DNA from: Leptoclinus maculatus
Taxonomy: Eukaryota > Chordata > Actinopteri > Perciformes > Stichaeidae
Length of the DNA: 64,000 nt
Direction: 5' to 3'
Assembly (NCBI GenBank): GCA_032191485.1
Contig: JAVDOI010000008.1
Location: forward strand, 4,697,261 to 4,761,260
In this document: piece after piece, positions 21,801 through 34,748 of the stretch
How positions within the stretch are numbered: the stretch's first letter is position 1
How the letters are laid out: each line of letters starts with the position of its first letter
Notes under the pieces: model-generated
What the model saw: the letters and a program-made list of their open reading frames with translations, nothing else
The model's database searches: none
What the model was told of the DNA's origin: nothing
Made by a program: the position numbers and the translations under genes

Positions 21801-24800
21801 AAAATCCCCCCCAGATGACAGATGAGGCTGGACTGGTACTACCCAACTGCATTTTGGGTAGAAAAGCGGGCAGGTCATAGTTCAGGCCTGAAACCTTGGT
21901 CAGACTGCAAGACTGCTCGTATATCCCGGGCTAATGATGGTCTGCTCAGGAAGCTCTTTGTTCAGAAGATTTTATTTTTAAAACGATTAGAAGTCACACT
22001 TTAGTGTTTTGCTGTGTGTCCCAAATGCATTACGGAATTTTGTATTTGACTACTACGAAGTTGTACCTTGCGAGCACGCTCTGGTCCGTGGACGTACATT
22101 GTGTCATCAGAGGGTGTGCGTGTCGGCTCTGTGCGGACGTCCAAGTACTGACAATTTAGTTGTGACCTCGCTGATCTGTCCAGACTTTGGAAACGATCTA
22201 CTGCGCATCGGGCGTGCTATCATTTTACGATATAATGTCAGATTTATTCCTTTAAAAACAATTCAGTGATTTGCCATTTCCCATGTCTGCTTTTATTTTC
22301 AAACTATTAGTTACGGTCACTTAAATTCTTTGCTGCAGGAGGGCAACTTCTACTGACCCGCAATACATCACAAGCTACTACCTGGCAGTTCGGACATTCG
22401 AAACCCCCCCCCCCCCCCCCCCACACACACACACAATTCGTTAGCAGCAGTGGAGGGTGAAAGGAAATGAGTCAGCTTTGTTTTCTCTCCACCACCACGG
22501 CCAATCTATCTGGCCGATCTCATGTGGTATTCACTGTTTGGTCTGTGCCTAAGCCTTTTAGCCGAGGCTTTCTCCTCTGTGTTCCTCCGGCTCTCCCGGA
22601 AGTCTCTGTGATTGATTGCTTGGCCTGGTTGTGGCAGGGTCATTGTTGCCAAGCAACGCCCACAGTTGAGCTACTAGTAGTTGGCAGAGCTGGAAGTGAG
22701 GAGAGGGTTTCTCACTCGTTAGGCCGCTGTACCGAGGAATAGTGTTATCTAACATCGGACCCATGCATTTGAGACTACTGTCACAGTTTAATCTCAACAG
22801 CTGTGGCTTCAACCGTCTTTCTTGTTGTCGGCGTTCAGCAACTCAAGTCTCTTAACTGTAGTACTATCAAAAGAATTTAGTTTAAGTTTTACTTCATCTC
22901 TGCAGCCAGCATGTTACTGACTGCAGAGATTACTAAAACCTGTGTTTCAGCTGGTGTGGTTACTCTCATATATTGTCTTTTCCAATTAGTTAATACATTA
23001 TAAACCTCTATAGTATAGACTATTTTTAAAAATATCAATAAATGCAGCTATGTCTTCAACTCTTTCTTGTAATTTATTTTATCTGCTTATTATTTTTTCA
23101 CGTCATTGGTTAGTCTAGTCTCTATGATGTCAGAATCAAAATTCACGTCGTCACATGTTTGCTTCGCCAGACCTACATTTAGAAACCCAATGTCATGTAC
23201 GATGATATCAAATAGAGTGAATCCTCACTTGTGAAACTGGGATCTGTGAATATTTGGCATTTGTCCTCAAGAAATGACATACATTTTAAATTGATTATCT
23301 TATTAATGACCTAAATCAGTTTTCTGTGGGTTGAAAACATGTCTTTATTACAAGTGAAAGGCCCCGTGGTGTTTCAATAAACCAGCCTGTCAGATTAGGG
23401 TCCAGTATTGTTGATTCTGGAAGGTTTCCGAGGCCACGTACAGCCAGGGGAGGGGTTCAGTACTGGCCACATATGACGTGGCTTTCCTCACCATCCGTCC
23501 AAGCTCACTGATGAGCAGGCTGAAGTGGCAGCATGGCTTCTTGCCCCCTCCACCCAAGATAAATGAGGCACGGTGCTCCAGATAGAGGCGCAGCATGTCT
23601 AGAGACTTCACCTCCTGTGTGGACCGAGTGAGATAAAGTCCCGCCTAAACATTTGCTTATCAGCACTATTTGAGGCCATGGTGTTTTTCAAATTTTTTTC
23701 CCCATGACTTTTTTTTCCTTTAAGCTTTATAATTAGATATGTGTGTGTGTGCTGGCTGTGACCCATGTTAAGCTGTTACAGCAGCTGCAGCGTGGGCTTT
23801 ATCCTAAGGACATATTTGAGATGATAACGGGCCAGCCACTTTATTGACACGTCAATGTGTACCTACAGTACCTGTATTGCCTTTACTTTATTTAAGTCTG
23901 TACCTTTTGTTGAACTATAAATATAGTGTGAATTCTAAGGCTAATAATGATCGTTTTGGCTTTTCATGACATGAAAATGACTGTCTGTTTGATGTTAATC
24001 TGGTTTGATTCTGTCAACATAACATGAACTGTGAACTGCAGACCCTGGTCAACACGCACATCTTTGATGTTTTGAGCTTCCATGAAAGCACCAGCAGTAC
24101 ACTTGAAGTGAAATTGAGATTAGTGTGTCATCACAGGCAATATGGCAGCTTAACGAATAAAACAAGCGGTTGTTGCAGTGTGCAGAGAGCCTCTACGCTG
24201 CCCTCGCCATACTGTGACCTGATATTGGTTAACTGTGTCATGTTGTTGCTGTTGTGCTTTTGAGATGTGGGCTCAGGTGCCATTTTCCAGTTGGCTTACT
24301 GTCCGTAGATTAAATGATTGTGACAACGCAGGCACTTTGGAAAGACAACCATCCTACACGATCATTGTAAAACTCCAGTTTCAGTCAGAAACATAAAAAA
24401 TAAAGGATGTGGTATTTTAAGTGTTCTGTACATACTACTTGTAATGCAGATCATCTTGAGTACTTATTTAATCGGTAATTAACCTATGAATTAGCATGAT
24501 TTATCAGGGCTCGTGCTTAAACGGTGCGTAGCTGGCCAGTAAGGGTAGAAGCTCTGGTTATCATGTTGATCCTATAGTGAGACACGTAATGTTTGACATC
24601 GTTGGCATTGCAGTCTTTTATCACACAGATCTTTTCACACAAATCAGTTTATTTTCTTCCATCCACCAAAACCACAAGCATCCACACAACCACTGAACAC
24701 GCCTCAGAAGAATGAGAGGCTTCTACTTTGTTACAGCTCACTGAAAAACGCTGATTTGTGTTGAAGCCTTAATGTGAGCCTTCTCACCAGCTGTGGTGAT

Positions 24801-27800
24801 GCCGACGTCATAAATAACTTTTGGAAGAGAAGTGAAAGTGATAAAGTCACAAGACAAAAAAAAAGTTTGTCTTTAGGTAAGCTGTGTGTTTGTTACAGCT
24901 GTAGTAGGTATGTCAGTCTGTCACGCCTCTACTTCCTGTTGATGATTGTATTTTGCAACCCATGTTGGGTGAGAAACGAAACGGAGGAAGTGAGCATAGC
25001 TTTAGTTTATCTTCAGTGTGGATGATTACGCCTTCCTGTAATGGTCCTAATTAAAGCTGGAATACATTCAGCATTGTTTTGAATGTGGTTGTGGTGGGCG
25101 CAGTATTGAAAAGAACGCACATTAAAGACCACACTAATGAAAATACTGATTAGTTCCTGTAATGAATCACTGTTGAGCAATCGGGACAATTACGACGACT
25201 GGATAGATTCATAATTCCTTTTCACGTTCAAAATAGAGACTTAAATTTGTGGTTTATGGCCATTTCATCACAAAAAGCTAAAGTTTCAGTAATAACACTG
25301 GTGCTGACATCCAAGCAACAGAGAGAGAGTCTGGATTGCGTTTGCTTTGGAAGCCCATTGGGAGCACCGCCTCACAACCGCCAAAGGGGTTGAAAACAAT
25401 GTGTGCTGCCTTCATTTTTTTGGGGCGTCCTCTGTCCTGGTTTAAACAGTTTGTGTCCTTGTTTCCGTTTTGCTCCCTACAGAGCAGATCTTCCAGAACC
25501 TCCGTCAGGAGTACAGCCGGATCCAGAGGCGGCGGCAGCTGGAAGGGGCCTTCAACCAGACCGAGGCCTGTAGCTCCAGTTCCTCCCTCAACGCTCCCAG
25601 CTCCCCACCAGGTAGGAGCATTTAGGGTTGACCGTACACACACACACACACACACACACACAAGCTTTATGGCTTTTACTCCAAAGGCCATGGTCATGTA
25701 CGGCTCTAATGGGTACAGCATGGCACTATTAGTGCCAGTTTATGGATGTTTTCCATACTAACATGCGTGTGTTTTTGTGATGGCAGTTATCTAGGTCTGA
25801 CTGCCCAATTATATTACATTTTAGTCAATGTTTACATTATTTTAGATTTGTTCACAGCTGTAGGAGGGTATTGTACTTTTGCTACACGGGTGATTTAAAT
25901 AACATGTCTGCTTTGTTTTGTTCTGGTTAGCAAGTCCTTGAAGTGACAGCAGAAAACCATCCAAAAACCCCCTTTTTAAGCCTAATCTTTGTAACGGTTA
26001 GGAATGATAAGGTCATTCGTTCTGCAAGGCCTGCCAAAAGACCCTTGGCTGGACCTGCATGACCAACTCAAGTCTAAAGAGGCAGGCTACTGCTGCTCAT
26101 CAAAACAATCACAAGGGCAGAGGAATTGTGATTCCAGATGTGAGTTTGTGAAAGATTTATAGTTGTTTGTGCCAAATCCAGCCCACTCCTGAAATGGAGA
26201 TGTCTCTCTCACCCGAGTTCAGTCATATCCTGTTGAGATTCCTGAAAAGTCGCCTTTTCGTTCCCTCAGAATAGTTATGTTTTCAGATGGAACTACAAAT
26301 ACATTGTACTTTCATGCTTCATATCTACAAAGATAACAAGTATCATGGAATAATGTACTGTGAGGGGCTCAAAGCTAAAGATATGATACAATCTTTTCTT
26401 TGTGAACACATTAATAAACCCAGATGTCTTGTGGGTAAACGTCCAAAATCACGTATTGTTTTCCAAAAGGTCCGTCCATATAGGCATAACTTTATGCTCT
26501 ACTCAAGTTAGTTACTGAAAGAAACGTTGATAAATGAGTTGCTACCCTGGCACCTGAAATGCGTGTAGATTGTGATGGATTCAGTTTGTTTCAGTCCATC
26601 ATAGAATAAAGAATTGAACATAATTGATCATTTATATTGCCAAACATGGTGCCTTTGCTTTTTGCTCCTCTTCGGGAACAAACTTGTGCTGCAGCAGTGG
26701 TGTTGCAGTTTGGGTGCGAGATGTAATCCCCGCCCCGGGCCTTCAGGCTCCAGCGTTTTTCTTCCTAATCACTCTGCAGGATGGTCTCGTAGATCACACC
26801 GACTGCACCGTTACCAACCCGGCCTCTTTCTGCCTCTGAGAGACGGCCATTAAACCTTCATCCGCGCTCTGCCATCCTCTCCTGTGATTTACAAACATTT
26901 TAGTCTAAACGGCTTACAGCAGAACCTCAAAGACCACTGGGTAAAGGATCACCTCGCTAAAGCTGGCTCCAGTTGCACTGTGACAGAGGCATTGTGGGAG
27001 GGGAGAGAGAGAGAGGGCTCACATTAGTGCTGCATGACCCTGTGGGCTGACGGAGGTGAGGGACGACAAAGAGCAAAGCTGTAAATTTGCACCTGGCCGA
27101 GCACCTATTTCTGGAGAGAGGACATTTCTGTCTGCGTGACTCATCGCTGCGCCACAGATGTGACTGAATCAGCCTTTTTTTGTGTTTCTTGTGTTTCTCA
27201 GGTGCCTCAAGGAAGGACCAGCCCTCGTTTACACTGAAGCAGGTGAGCTACCTGTGTGAGCGGCTGCTTAAAGACCACGAGGAGAAGATCCGGGAGGAGT
27301 ACGAACAGATTCTTAACACAAAACTCGCAGGTATAATAAACAATATAATAAACAAAAATGTATATAAAACCGCAGCAGTCACTATTCACCTGGACAGCCC
27401 GTTTTACGGTCTGTCAGTGAAGTATAGTAAAAGTGTCGCTGTGTAATGAGAAGCATCCTGCCCCCTCCCTAATGCGTCTGTTTTCTTTTCATAACTGATA
27501 ACGTCTGCAGCGCTGGCATCCAAACAGAGTTTACTTATACTTCTAGATGCCGAGGCTGTAAACGGGGAAACAAGTGGAATAAAGATGGTAGAGGTTTGGC
27601 AGCTGGAGCCAAACTGTATTTACCCGGATTACGTCCACAATAAGTCTTTATCACACGCTGAGAATCAGCAGTCTTACTAGAAGTCCGCTGCGATGCACAG
27701 CTGTGTAGTTTGCTCCCTAGAAAGAGGACAAAGAAGAAGAGATTTAGCTTCAGATTTAGTTTTCCTGTTCAGTGTCGGTAGAGATGTTCACAAAAGGACT

Positions 27801-28024
27801 TTGAATCTACAGCAGACTTCCTCACCTTTTTTTAAATCTTCTTCTCTTTCCAGAACAATATGAATCTTTTGTGAAATTCACACAAGACCAGATCATGCGA
27901 AGATACGGAGCCCGGCCTGCTAGTTGTAAGTATCCTAAACCAGCGTTTCCATTTCTTTGATTAATCTGTGTTGTGAGTGAAAAGGGATGAACTGACTATC
28001 GTCTGTGTTTCAGATGTCTCTTGA
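18845..28024 (+). CDS. akirin1: akirin1 (Akirin family nuclear protein)
   Basis: Coding exons 18845-19052, 25483-25611, 27202-27330, 27854-27925 and 28014-28024 join to 182 residues. The N-terminus MACGATLKRSMEFEALLSP is nearly identical to human AKIRIN1 and differs from AKIRIN2 (TLDFDPL). The nuclear-localisation motif SPKRRRC follows. The middle has EQIFQNLRQEYSRIQRRRQLEG. The conserved C-terminal helix region includes DQPSFTLKQV, CERLLKDHEEKIREEYEQIL, KFTQDQIMRRYG and the invariant end SYVS. Akirins are small nuclear adaptors without enzymatic motifs that link transcription factors to chromatin remodellers. Akirin2 also bridges proteasomes to nuclear import. The first intron is 6.4 kb; the last coding exon holds only 11 nt. 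Neighbour rhbdl2 agrees with the human 1p34.3 order. Confidence 0.95.
20596..20740 (-). repeat. fragment of a LINE/SINE-type retroelement tail plus (TA)n
   Basis: AGCTTTATTGGCCCTGTTTGCATACAA resembles, over its length, the 3' region of common fish L2/SINE-type repeats. An A-rich run follows, then (TA)10 at 20719-20738. No coding capacity. Assignment from memory of similar repeats. Confidence 0.35.
22404..22435. repeat. C19 homopolymer followed by (AC)n
   Basis: Nineteen consecutive C (22404-22422) followed by ACACACACACACA, in akirin1 intron 1. Confidence 0.95.
23393..23644 (-). other. unidentified protein-like open frame, antisense in akirin1 intron 1
   Basis: On the minus strand the frame is open from 23644 to a stop at 23390-23392, about 84 codons. 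A plausible splice acceptor (CCACACAG before 23614) would leave about 74 codons. The peptide has balanced, globular-looking composition with segments such as LDMLRLYLEHRASFILGGGG, CCHFSLLISELGRMV and EPLPWLYVASETF. I do not recognise the family. No partner exons were found upstream on the minus strand, and no minus-strand poly(A) signal follows closely. It could be an exon of an unannotated nested gene, a gene fragment, or chance. Confidence 0.3.
25636..25662. repeat. (AC)n microsatellite
   Basis: About 13 AC units immediately downstream of akirin1 exon 2. Confidence 0.95.
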
Positions 28025-28535
28025 ACTCACCGTGATGAGATCCCAGCTCCCTCTCACTAGACGGCTGCTCTTCTACTGCCCCCCCCTCCCCCTCCCTCCT
28101 TCCAGTTGCTTTTCATTTTATTTCCCTATCCCAACCCCTCCCCCCCCCATTTTAAACTGTTTGGGTGCCATAGTTTATCCTCTTTTTAATCCACATGTTG
28201 ATTTCTTACTTCAAAACTATTGCTGCTGGCCAAAAGTTAGAAGAATCTGAAAGATAAACTATGTATGAAGCCCCCCCCACCCCTTTTTTTTTTTCTTTTT
28301 TTCTTCTTGTTCATATGCTCAAAATCCTGACTAAAGCAGATCTGTGTCAAATCTCTTGCTGGCGCTGTAGAAAAATGCTTTTTGGCTCATGTGATCATTC
28401 TGTATAATCTTCCAGCAGCTGTATTTAATGGCTCCTGCTTCTCACATTATTCCCCCCCCCCCCCCTCACAACTCTTTACCTGAGAATGTGGATTTTTCTC
28501 CCTTTTGAAAAAAATAAAAGTTCTGTGATTCAAAT
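28025..28535 (+). other. akirin1: akirin1 3' untranslated region
   Basis: C- and T-rich non-coding sequence after the stop, with C-runs near 28139, 28270 and 28452. AATAAA at 28513-28518 is followed by a GT-rich segment and marks the likely end. Confidence 0.65.
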
Positions 28536-29200
28536 CTGTTGTCTGAGATGTGTTTTTAGTGATATGTAGTTCTGTAGTCCTCTCACGGCCGTCTCAGCAG
28601 ATAAAGATGGCCCAGTTGAATTGTGGATGTTAACATTTCCATTTTTCCCCGAGCACCTAAAAGACGTCTCATCCATGTCGGCTTAAAAATTCAATTTAAT
28701 CCAGACAATCTCACCTCGAGTTCAAGCCGGTGCTTTTGCGAGACACTTTTCTAGCAAAAATGACGAACTTTATTTATTTTTTTCCTGTTTAAATCATTCC
28801 ATGAAGTAGCTGTTCTTGACCGGTAATGATCATAAGCAACTTGTTTTAAAGAAATTGTTCTCTCAAAGCGATTATATAGTATAATTTTGATTAAAATATT
28901 AGTAAAGTTGTATATTTAAGAGAGGATAATACCATGATTAATTAGCTCTCTCAGGGTGATTCATGAATGCTGTCAAATCACCTGCACATTAGATAAAACA
29001 TTTTATTCATGAATGAATAGGAGGCTACATTTAAAAGTGTAGCATTTAAACAACCTCCAATGTAAACATTCAGCACCATTCCTTTGTTCTTGATTGTGGA
29101 CTCTACCTCCACCGTGTGGTTCATGTTAGTCAATGCAACATCTATATCAAACTTTAACCTCCATGCACTTTACTGAATTAGGCGCTGTATAATATTTGAA
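28536..29200. other. intergenic region between akirin1 and rhbdl2
   Basis: AT-rich sequence; no exon, RNA gene or recognisable repeat seen. Confidence 0.4.
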
Positions 29201-29227
29201 TATATGACACCGTGGATCAAAGACGGT

Positions 29228-29778
29228 CGCTTTTTTTTTTTTTTTTTGCCGGGCTGTGTGAGTGGAGAGGTGGTGGCGGGGGGAGGAGGCGAGCTGATCT
29301 AGATAATGGGTCGGTGACGTCACCGATCCCCAGGTGTGGCACGGGGAAGCAGGTAGACTGTTTGTTGTCGCGCGCGCAGGTTGCAGCAGTCAGGATTCGC
29401 GGTGTTTTCTGTGAAACTCACCTGTAAATTGAGCTGAAGAGGGAATCACAAGTGGGTCGTCTGGACGGAGGAAGGAAGCTTGTTGCAGGAAAAAACAATG
29501 AAAGGTCTATAATTATCTCCAAGTGGGTTTTTCTTCTTCTTCTGCGGATCCCTCTGCGACGGTCGGGCTGAAGGAGAAGGGACTCCGCGGGTTGTCTGAA
29601 AACATGGAGGAATGGTGTTGAACACCTTATCGTTGCGTATTTTGAACTCTAGCACTTTATATGAATTCATGTACGCTTCAGCTCACAAATTGAGCTGTTT
29701 GAGTTAGATTAGGGGAATCGATATTTCTGCGTTTGGGACCGCGTGGAGCCATCTGCACTCTTCCTGTGGAATATTTAG
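29228..29778 (+). promoter_or_regulatory. rhbdl2: rhbdl2 promoter and probable first (untranslated) exon
   Basis: A G+C-rich block with a T17 run, a 16-bp perfect palindrome TCGGTGACGTCACCGA at 29311-29326 centred on a consensus CRE, and CGCGCGC near 29370. It ends in a strong donor (TTTAG then GTGAGT at 29779). The coding exon at 31010 needs an upstream non-coding exon, and this block is the only convincing candidate. The transcription start and upstream exon limit are unknown. Confidence 0.5.
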
Positions 29779-30449
29779 GTGAGTAAAGGCCAAGGTTAAG
29801 GCCAATTAATTCAAAACTAATTATAGGAAACGTAACAATTTGGGATCCCTAACTACAATTTACATTAAGTTGTCGGGAATAGTTTTTGTGTAACCCTCAA
29901 AATCAGAGTATTGTCATGAGCAACGCCCAGTAAACAGGAAACGCTAATTATCATGCTGCTGTAACTGAATGCAGCTTACTATAAAAGGCTACCGTCCAGT
30001 GCTGTTACTGCATTATCTATCAGCTTCTGTCCAATCACATTTCTGTGAATATTATTTAAAAATATATATATATAGTCAAGTCTCAGCCCAGGTGTTAAAA
30101 GAAGAAGTTACACTACTTCAGGTTTAGTGTCTAGTGTTGTGCAAAACATCTGCTTCCGTCAGTTGTATTTGAGCAAGGTCTTACTAAAGGAGTGTATTTA
30201 ATGACACTAGTAATGCATCTATTTGATAGTGAGCTTTCAGAGTATTTTAAAATCATGTAAACCTTGTACTACACTGTTTACATGGTAGTACTCTTTAACT
30301 CTGGGGTCTGACAGTGACAATTGTACATGTTTTTAAAATACATGTGTAGATGTATTTTAGTTTATAATCAGTGGAGCAATAATCGGCAATTATGCCATCA
30401 GTCAATAGTAGTATTTTCATAATATAATAATTATATTAGGATGCCAAAT

Positions 30450-30628
30450 ATTTGCTGTTCACTCTTTTTAAAACTGAATATCTTTTGGGTTTTGGACAAA
30501 ACAAGACACCTGAAGACAACACTGTGGGATTTTGAAATGGTATTTTTCATTATTTTCATTTTTTTTAATTCATACACAGAATGATTAATCCTACTGAAAA
30601 TAAGCTGTTAGTTGCAGCTCTAGTTATC
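30450..30628 (+). repeat. decayed teleost MITE-type repeat
   Basis: TTTTGGACAAAACAAGACA, GAAGACAACA, then an AGAATGATTAATCC stretch ending GTTAGTTGCAGCTCT matches a common fish non-autonomous DNA element, whose intact end reads like GTTAGTTGCAGCCCTA. It lies in rhbdl2 intron 1. Other decayed copies are at 49170-49275 and 55068-55270. Confidence 0.5.
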
Positions 30629-31009
30629 AGTTAAGTCTATTTCTAGGACAGAAATACTCGAGAGATTAGCCTGTGATAGATTTGTATTTATTTATGGTGA
30701 TTGACTTCGAGGCACTTTAAATCATGAGAGAAGTCATTGGTGTGTTTGAATATCTAGGACCAAAATCCTCCATCACAGTAGATGTCATTTTATACCTCAA
30801 TAGTTGCCAGTTTATTAGGTACACCTAGCTAAAACTGATGCACTTTAACACAACTGGCCTTGCGATAAATCCTTCCTTCATGAAGGCTATAATGAGTTTT
30901 TGTTGAAGCTGTATGAGAGAGGTGTTGATTCATCTTTGTGGTTAAAGTGGAAGCTGTCATTTCAAGCCAACCATTACTGTTTAATCTTCTGTGTAGCTGT
31001 GGAGCAGTG

Positions 31010-34000
31010 ATGGAGGACATCGACCTCGAGCAGCAGGAGCCGTTCCCGGTGGACCGAGACGGGCGACCGTTCGCGGGTGCAGCCGACCGGCCCGACGGTG
31101 AAAGACGGGTGGGATGCTGCGAGAAGTTCCAGCGGTCCGTCTCCAAATGGATGCTTCCAGAAGACTCCCGGAGCAAGTACCTGGAACGGGCCAACTGCTG
31201 CCCGCCCCCCATCTTCATCATCCTCATCAGTATTGCAGAGGTAGCTTGTTTGCCCTGAATGTACACGACACACACATTGCAGGAGCGCCGGGACGATGAG
31301 TATGGATTCTGTGATCTAGTTATACATGCAGCCTACATTTGTGTTACATGCTGCCAGGCTGCTAATTACTGTATAGATTTGCTGTGATTGTATGTAGTGG
31401 AGCAGATACTGGGGTGAAGTCGTAGAAGCTTGGGTGGGATATTTTTGAAGTGTGACTTTTAGGAAATCAATTGACCTTTGATTGGAAATTTGTGGTTTTC
31501 ACATTTTCACATATCGATAGTGTGACAATAATGTGGGGTTGACCATTGGTGCTTTCACAAAATATGTACACAATTTGATAAATGATCATCGGTAATGTGG
31601 ATCTAATGACTACGTGGGTAAAAGCTAATAACAAATCTGTAATGCAACCCTTAAAACCAGGAAAAGACGACACGTATGCCACATTACGATATCCTAAATA
31701 GGAGACAATATCTCTTCTCGTATCACAATATCCAAATAATATCTAAATATTGCCCCAGCCCCGGCAGTGAGCGTTCATTTTCTTCTTCTAAATGGCCCGA
31801 CTCATGAAGTGCGGGGCTCACTAGCAGGCAGTGGGGCATGGTGTCAATGAAAACAGCAGTTTTCATGAGTCGTCGCTTTAGGTAAGACCCGGTGCAGTTG
31901 ATCCTCACTGGTGGGATTCAGAGATGCTGTTCCTGAACGTGGGAACAGAAAGCCGCTGTGTCTTTGTGACTTTTTAGACTCAGGTAAATAAAGTGTGGAA
32001 TGTGGAGGATCAGTGGGTGATTTGTTGAAATAGCATGGGGGGGGGGGGGGGGGGGACCATCTTTATTTTCTCAGCTGTTTGGGATTTAGCTTTGACCCCC
32101 CATCCTGCTGCTGCTGCTGCCAACTTTAAAGTTTGACTTTTTGTTTTTCAAATCTCGTTCTTTAAGACTAACCTGTGTGTACGTTTTCTGCTCTTCGTCA
32201 GCTGGCAGTGTTCATCTACTACGCCGTGTGGAAGCCTCAGAAGCAGTGGGTGACCCTGGATGAAGGCATCTGGAAAAGCCCCCTGACATACAAGGCTGAC
32301 GAGAGGCAGGAAGCATGGCGCTTTATCTCCTACATGTTTGTCCACGCTGGGTAAGCACGGCCGGCCCTTTTTTTTAGATACCTTAATTACACCACGAAAG
32401 CTTGAGTCACAATGAGGTGTGCACAAAAAACCCACAGACGCGTTACAGTATCATGGCCATGAAGCTTATAATCTCTGCTGGGTTCTCGTGCCGGCACATC
32501 TGTCAAAACACGGCCAAAGTCATGTGACGTGGCAAGCATACAGTCTGAAAATAAGATCATGTGTACATAAGCCACAGGGCGGCAGGAAAACCAAAAATCA
32601 TGACTACACAGAAGCACACAGGAAAACTAGATTAGCAAAGAGGAACAGCGGTCACAGTCACTCACCCAACAGGATATTTGCTTCGAGGATACGGCCGGTG
32701 ATGTTCTGTATTTTCCCCCCAACAAATCCCATGAAAAGACCAAAACCAACACTGAATTGGTTATTCATCTGTGCTGTGGACCCTCTGTTGTCCAAAAACT
32801 ATTTAAAAACACGACAATGAGCCGCACTGTTGCACAAGATGACATGTTCCTTTATTACAATGAACACTGTTGTTGTTTTTTGAGTCAGTCAGAATCTGTT
32901 TTTGAGACCTGTGGGATTTGTTTACAATATCCAAACTATAGAAACACAGTCTTACCCTTTTAAAAAGCCCAACATTGTATTGAAAGTTATCGACTTTACT
33001 GCTGCGCTACAGGGTGTTTGTGATATCCTGTCCGTCCCCTGTGGGACATTTCTCCTCCACCATGAAGTAAATCCTTCGTCTTCTCTTCTCCGCCCGTCTC
33101 TAGTATCCAGCACATCGTGGGAAACCTGGTGATGCAGCTGCTGCTGGGCATCCCGCTGGAACTGGTCCACAAAGGATTTGAAGTGGGGATGGTTTATCTG
33201 TCAGGCGTCCTTGCAGGTCACCTCTTATTTTCTTTCTTTCTTTAAATGTGGCCTCTGTGGTTACAGAAGCAGCTCAAGCTAGCTGGACTTCATCTGCGTC
33301 TGTGAATGCCATCTTAACACCAACTCGTCTTGAAGTGGGTTTTTTCCTGTTTGTGTACTTGCCGTCCGAGCTGCCACTGATTTTTATCACTGATACTTCC
33401 TGTTTCCCCTCAGGCTCGTTAGCCAGCTCCATCTTTGATCCCCTCAGTGCTTTGGTGGGAGCTTCTGGGGGTGTTTATGCCCTCATAGGAGGCTACTTCA
33501 TGAACGCAGTGGTGGTGAGTTCAACGTGGAACGTCAGCATTTCAGTCTCAAGTGTTTACTTTTGCTGTTTATGTGTGAGAAGAGTGTTTTAGATGGTATA
33601 CAATTTGACATATTAAGAGAATTGGATCATTTTAATGTTTATTTTGAACCTAAACGTTTGCAAAGAAAAGACAAAGACTCCCGATTTTGTCTGATGTACA
33701 GAATTGAAACATTGGAAACTATTATTTCCTGTGGTGGTCCACTTCACTGTCTACCGGTTAGCTGATAGCACAATGTGTGAACAGTACCAGCTCACTAACA
33801 TTTTCTAAATACATGTCGTATTCATTTCACAGAATTTCCGAGAGATGATTCCTCTTCTTGGAGTATTTCGTATCCTCGGTATAGTGATATTTGGTATGTT
33901 CTCCTGCGTGTTGTCAACCGGTTTTGTTATTTTTTTTCTCTAAACTGCTGAGATCACACTTTTTAATAATCTCACATTTAATACTGGTTTCTTTCTCCAG

Positions 34001-34748
34001 TCGGCACAGATTTTGGATTTGCCTTCTACAGAAGATTCAGCACAGTCGAGGATGGTTTGAAGGTATGCTTTTCCTTCCCCTGTGCAGCAGAGGACTTGAG
34101 CAGAATTTAAAAAAAACTGAAAACTTGCTCGACCTTTTCAGATCAGCTAACCTCCCCCAAGCTGACAGTGTGTGGTGATGGATGTAGTGTGCTTGTGGCT
34201 ACAGGCAAACATTAGCAGCTCTTGCTGGGACTTGAACAAAGACTGAATACCAACACACTTTTAACACAAACCAGTTCTTTTTTTAAATCAGTAATCCACA
34301 TTGAGAAATGATGAGCCTTGTCCTTTGACTCCATTGTTTGACTGAAAGCTATCTTCTGAAAGTATCTTCTTCCTGTTTGATGAGCCTGGTTCCTTCTTCC
34401 CTCAATGTTGTTATCTCCGACTCTTTGTTTTGGCTGTTAAACTGGTTCTGCAAGTATTTTGGGTGTGAGGTCGGATGACGGCAGTCGAGGGTCTGTGTTC
34501 TATTTAATTTGGGTAATTACTTCCTTCAGGCGAACTCTGGAAGCTCACTTCATCTTCTCCCCTCCCAGGTGTCTTTTGTGGCCCATTTTGGAGGAATCGC
34601 GGCCGGGATGACCATCGGCTACGTCTTCTTCAGCGCCTACAACAAGAAGCTAATCAAAGACCCCCGGTTCTGGCTGTGTATAGTTGGATATGTATTGTTC
34701 TTGGTCTTCGCTGTGTGCTTTAACATCTTCCTGAGCCCAGCAGCGTAG
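31010..34748 (+). CDS. rhbdl2: rhbdl2, rhomboid-like intramembrane serine protease 2
   Basis: Seven coding exons (31010-31240, 32202-32350, 33104-33216, 33414-33514, 33833-33893, 34001-34062, 34569-34748) give 298 residues, like human RHBDL2 (about 303). A divergent acidic N-terminus is followed by SKWMLPEDSR, YLERANC and PPIFIILISIAE (start of TM1). Then come FIYYAVWKPQKQW, EAWRFISYMFVHAG and HIVGNLVMQLLLGIPLE. The catalytic serine lies in VGASGGVYAL (Ser182) and the catalytic histidine in SFVAHFGGIAAG (His245), so both members of the dyad are present. The C-terminus is FFNIFLS-like (FNIFLSPAA). The family cleaves membrane-anchored substrates such as ephrin-B and thrombomodulin at the plasma membrane. 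The start ATG is the first in the exon. Confidence 0.95.
32037..32055. repeat. G19 homopolymer
   Basis: Nineteen consecutive G in rhbdl2 intron 1. Confidence 0.95.

Noticed and set aside
22003..22265. Possible MITE starting TGTGTGTCCCAAATGCATTAC
   Set aside because: Start resembles a fish repeat but no matching right end or target duplication was found.
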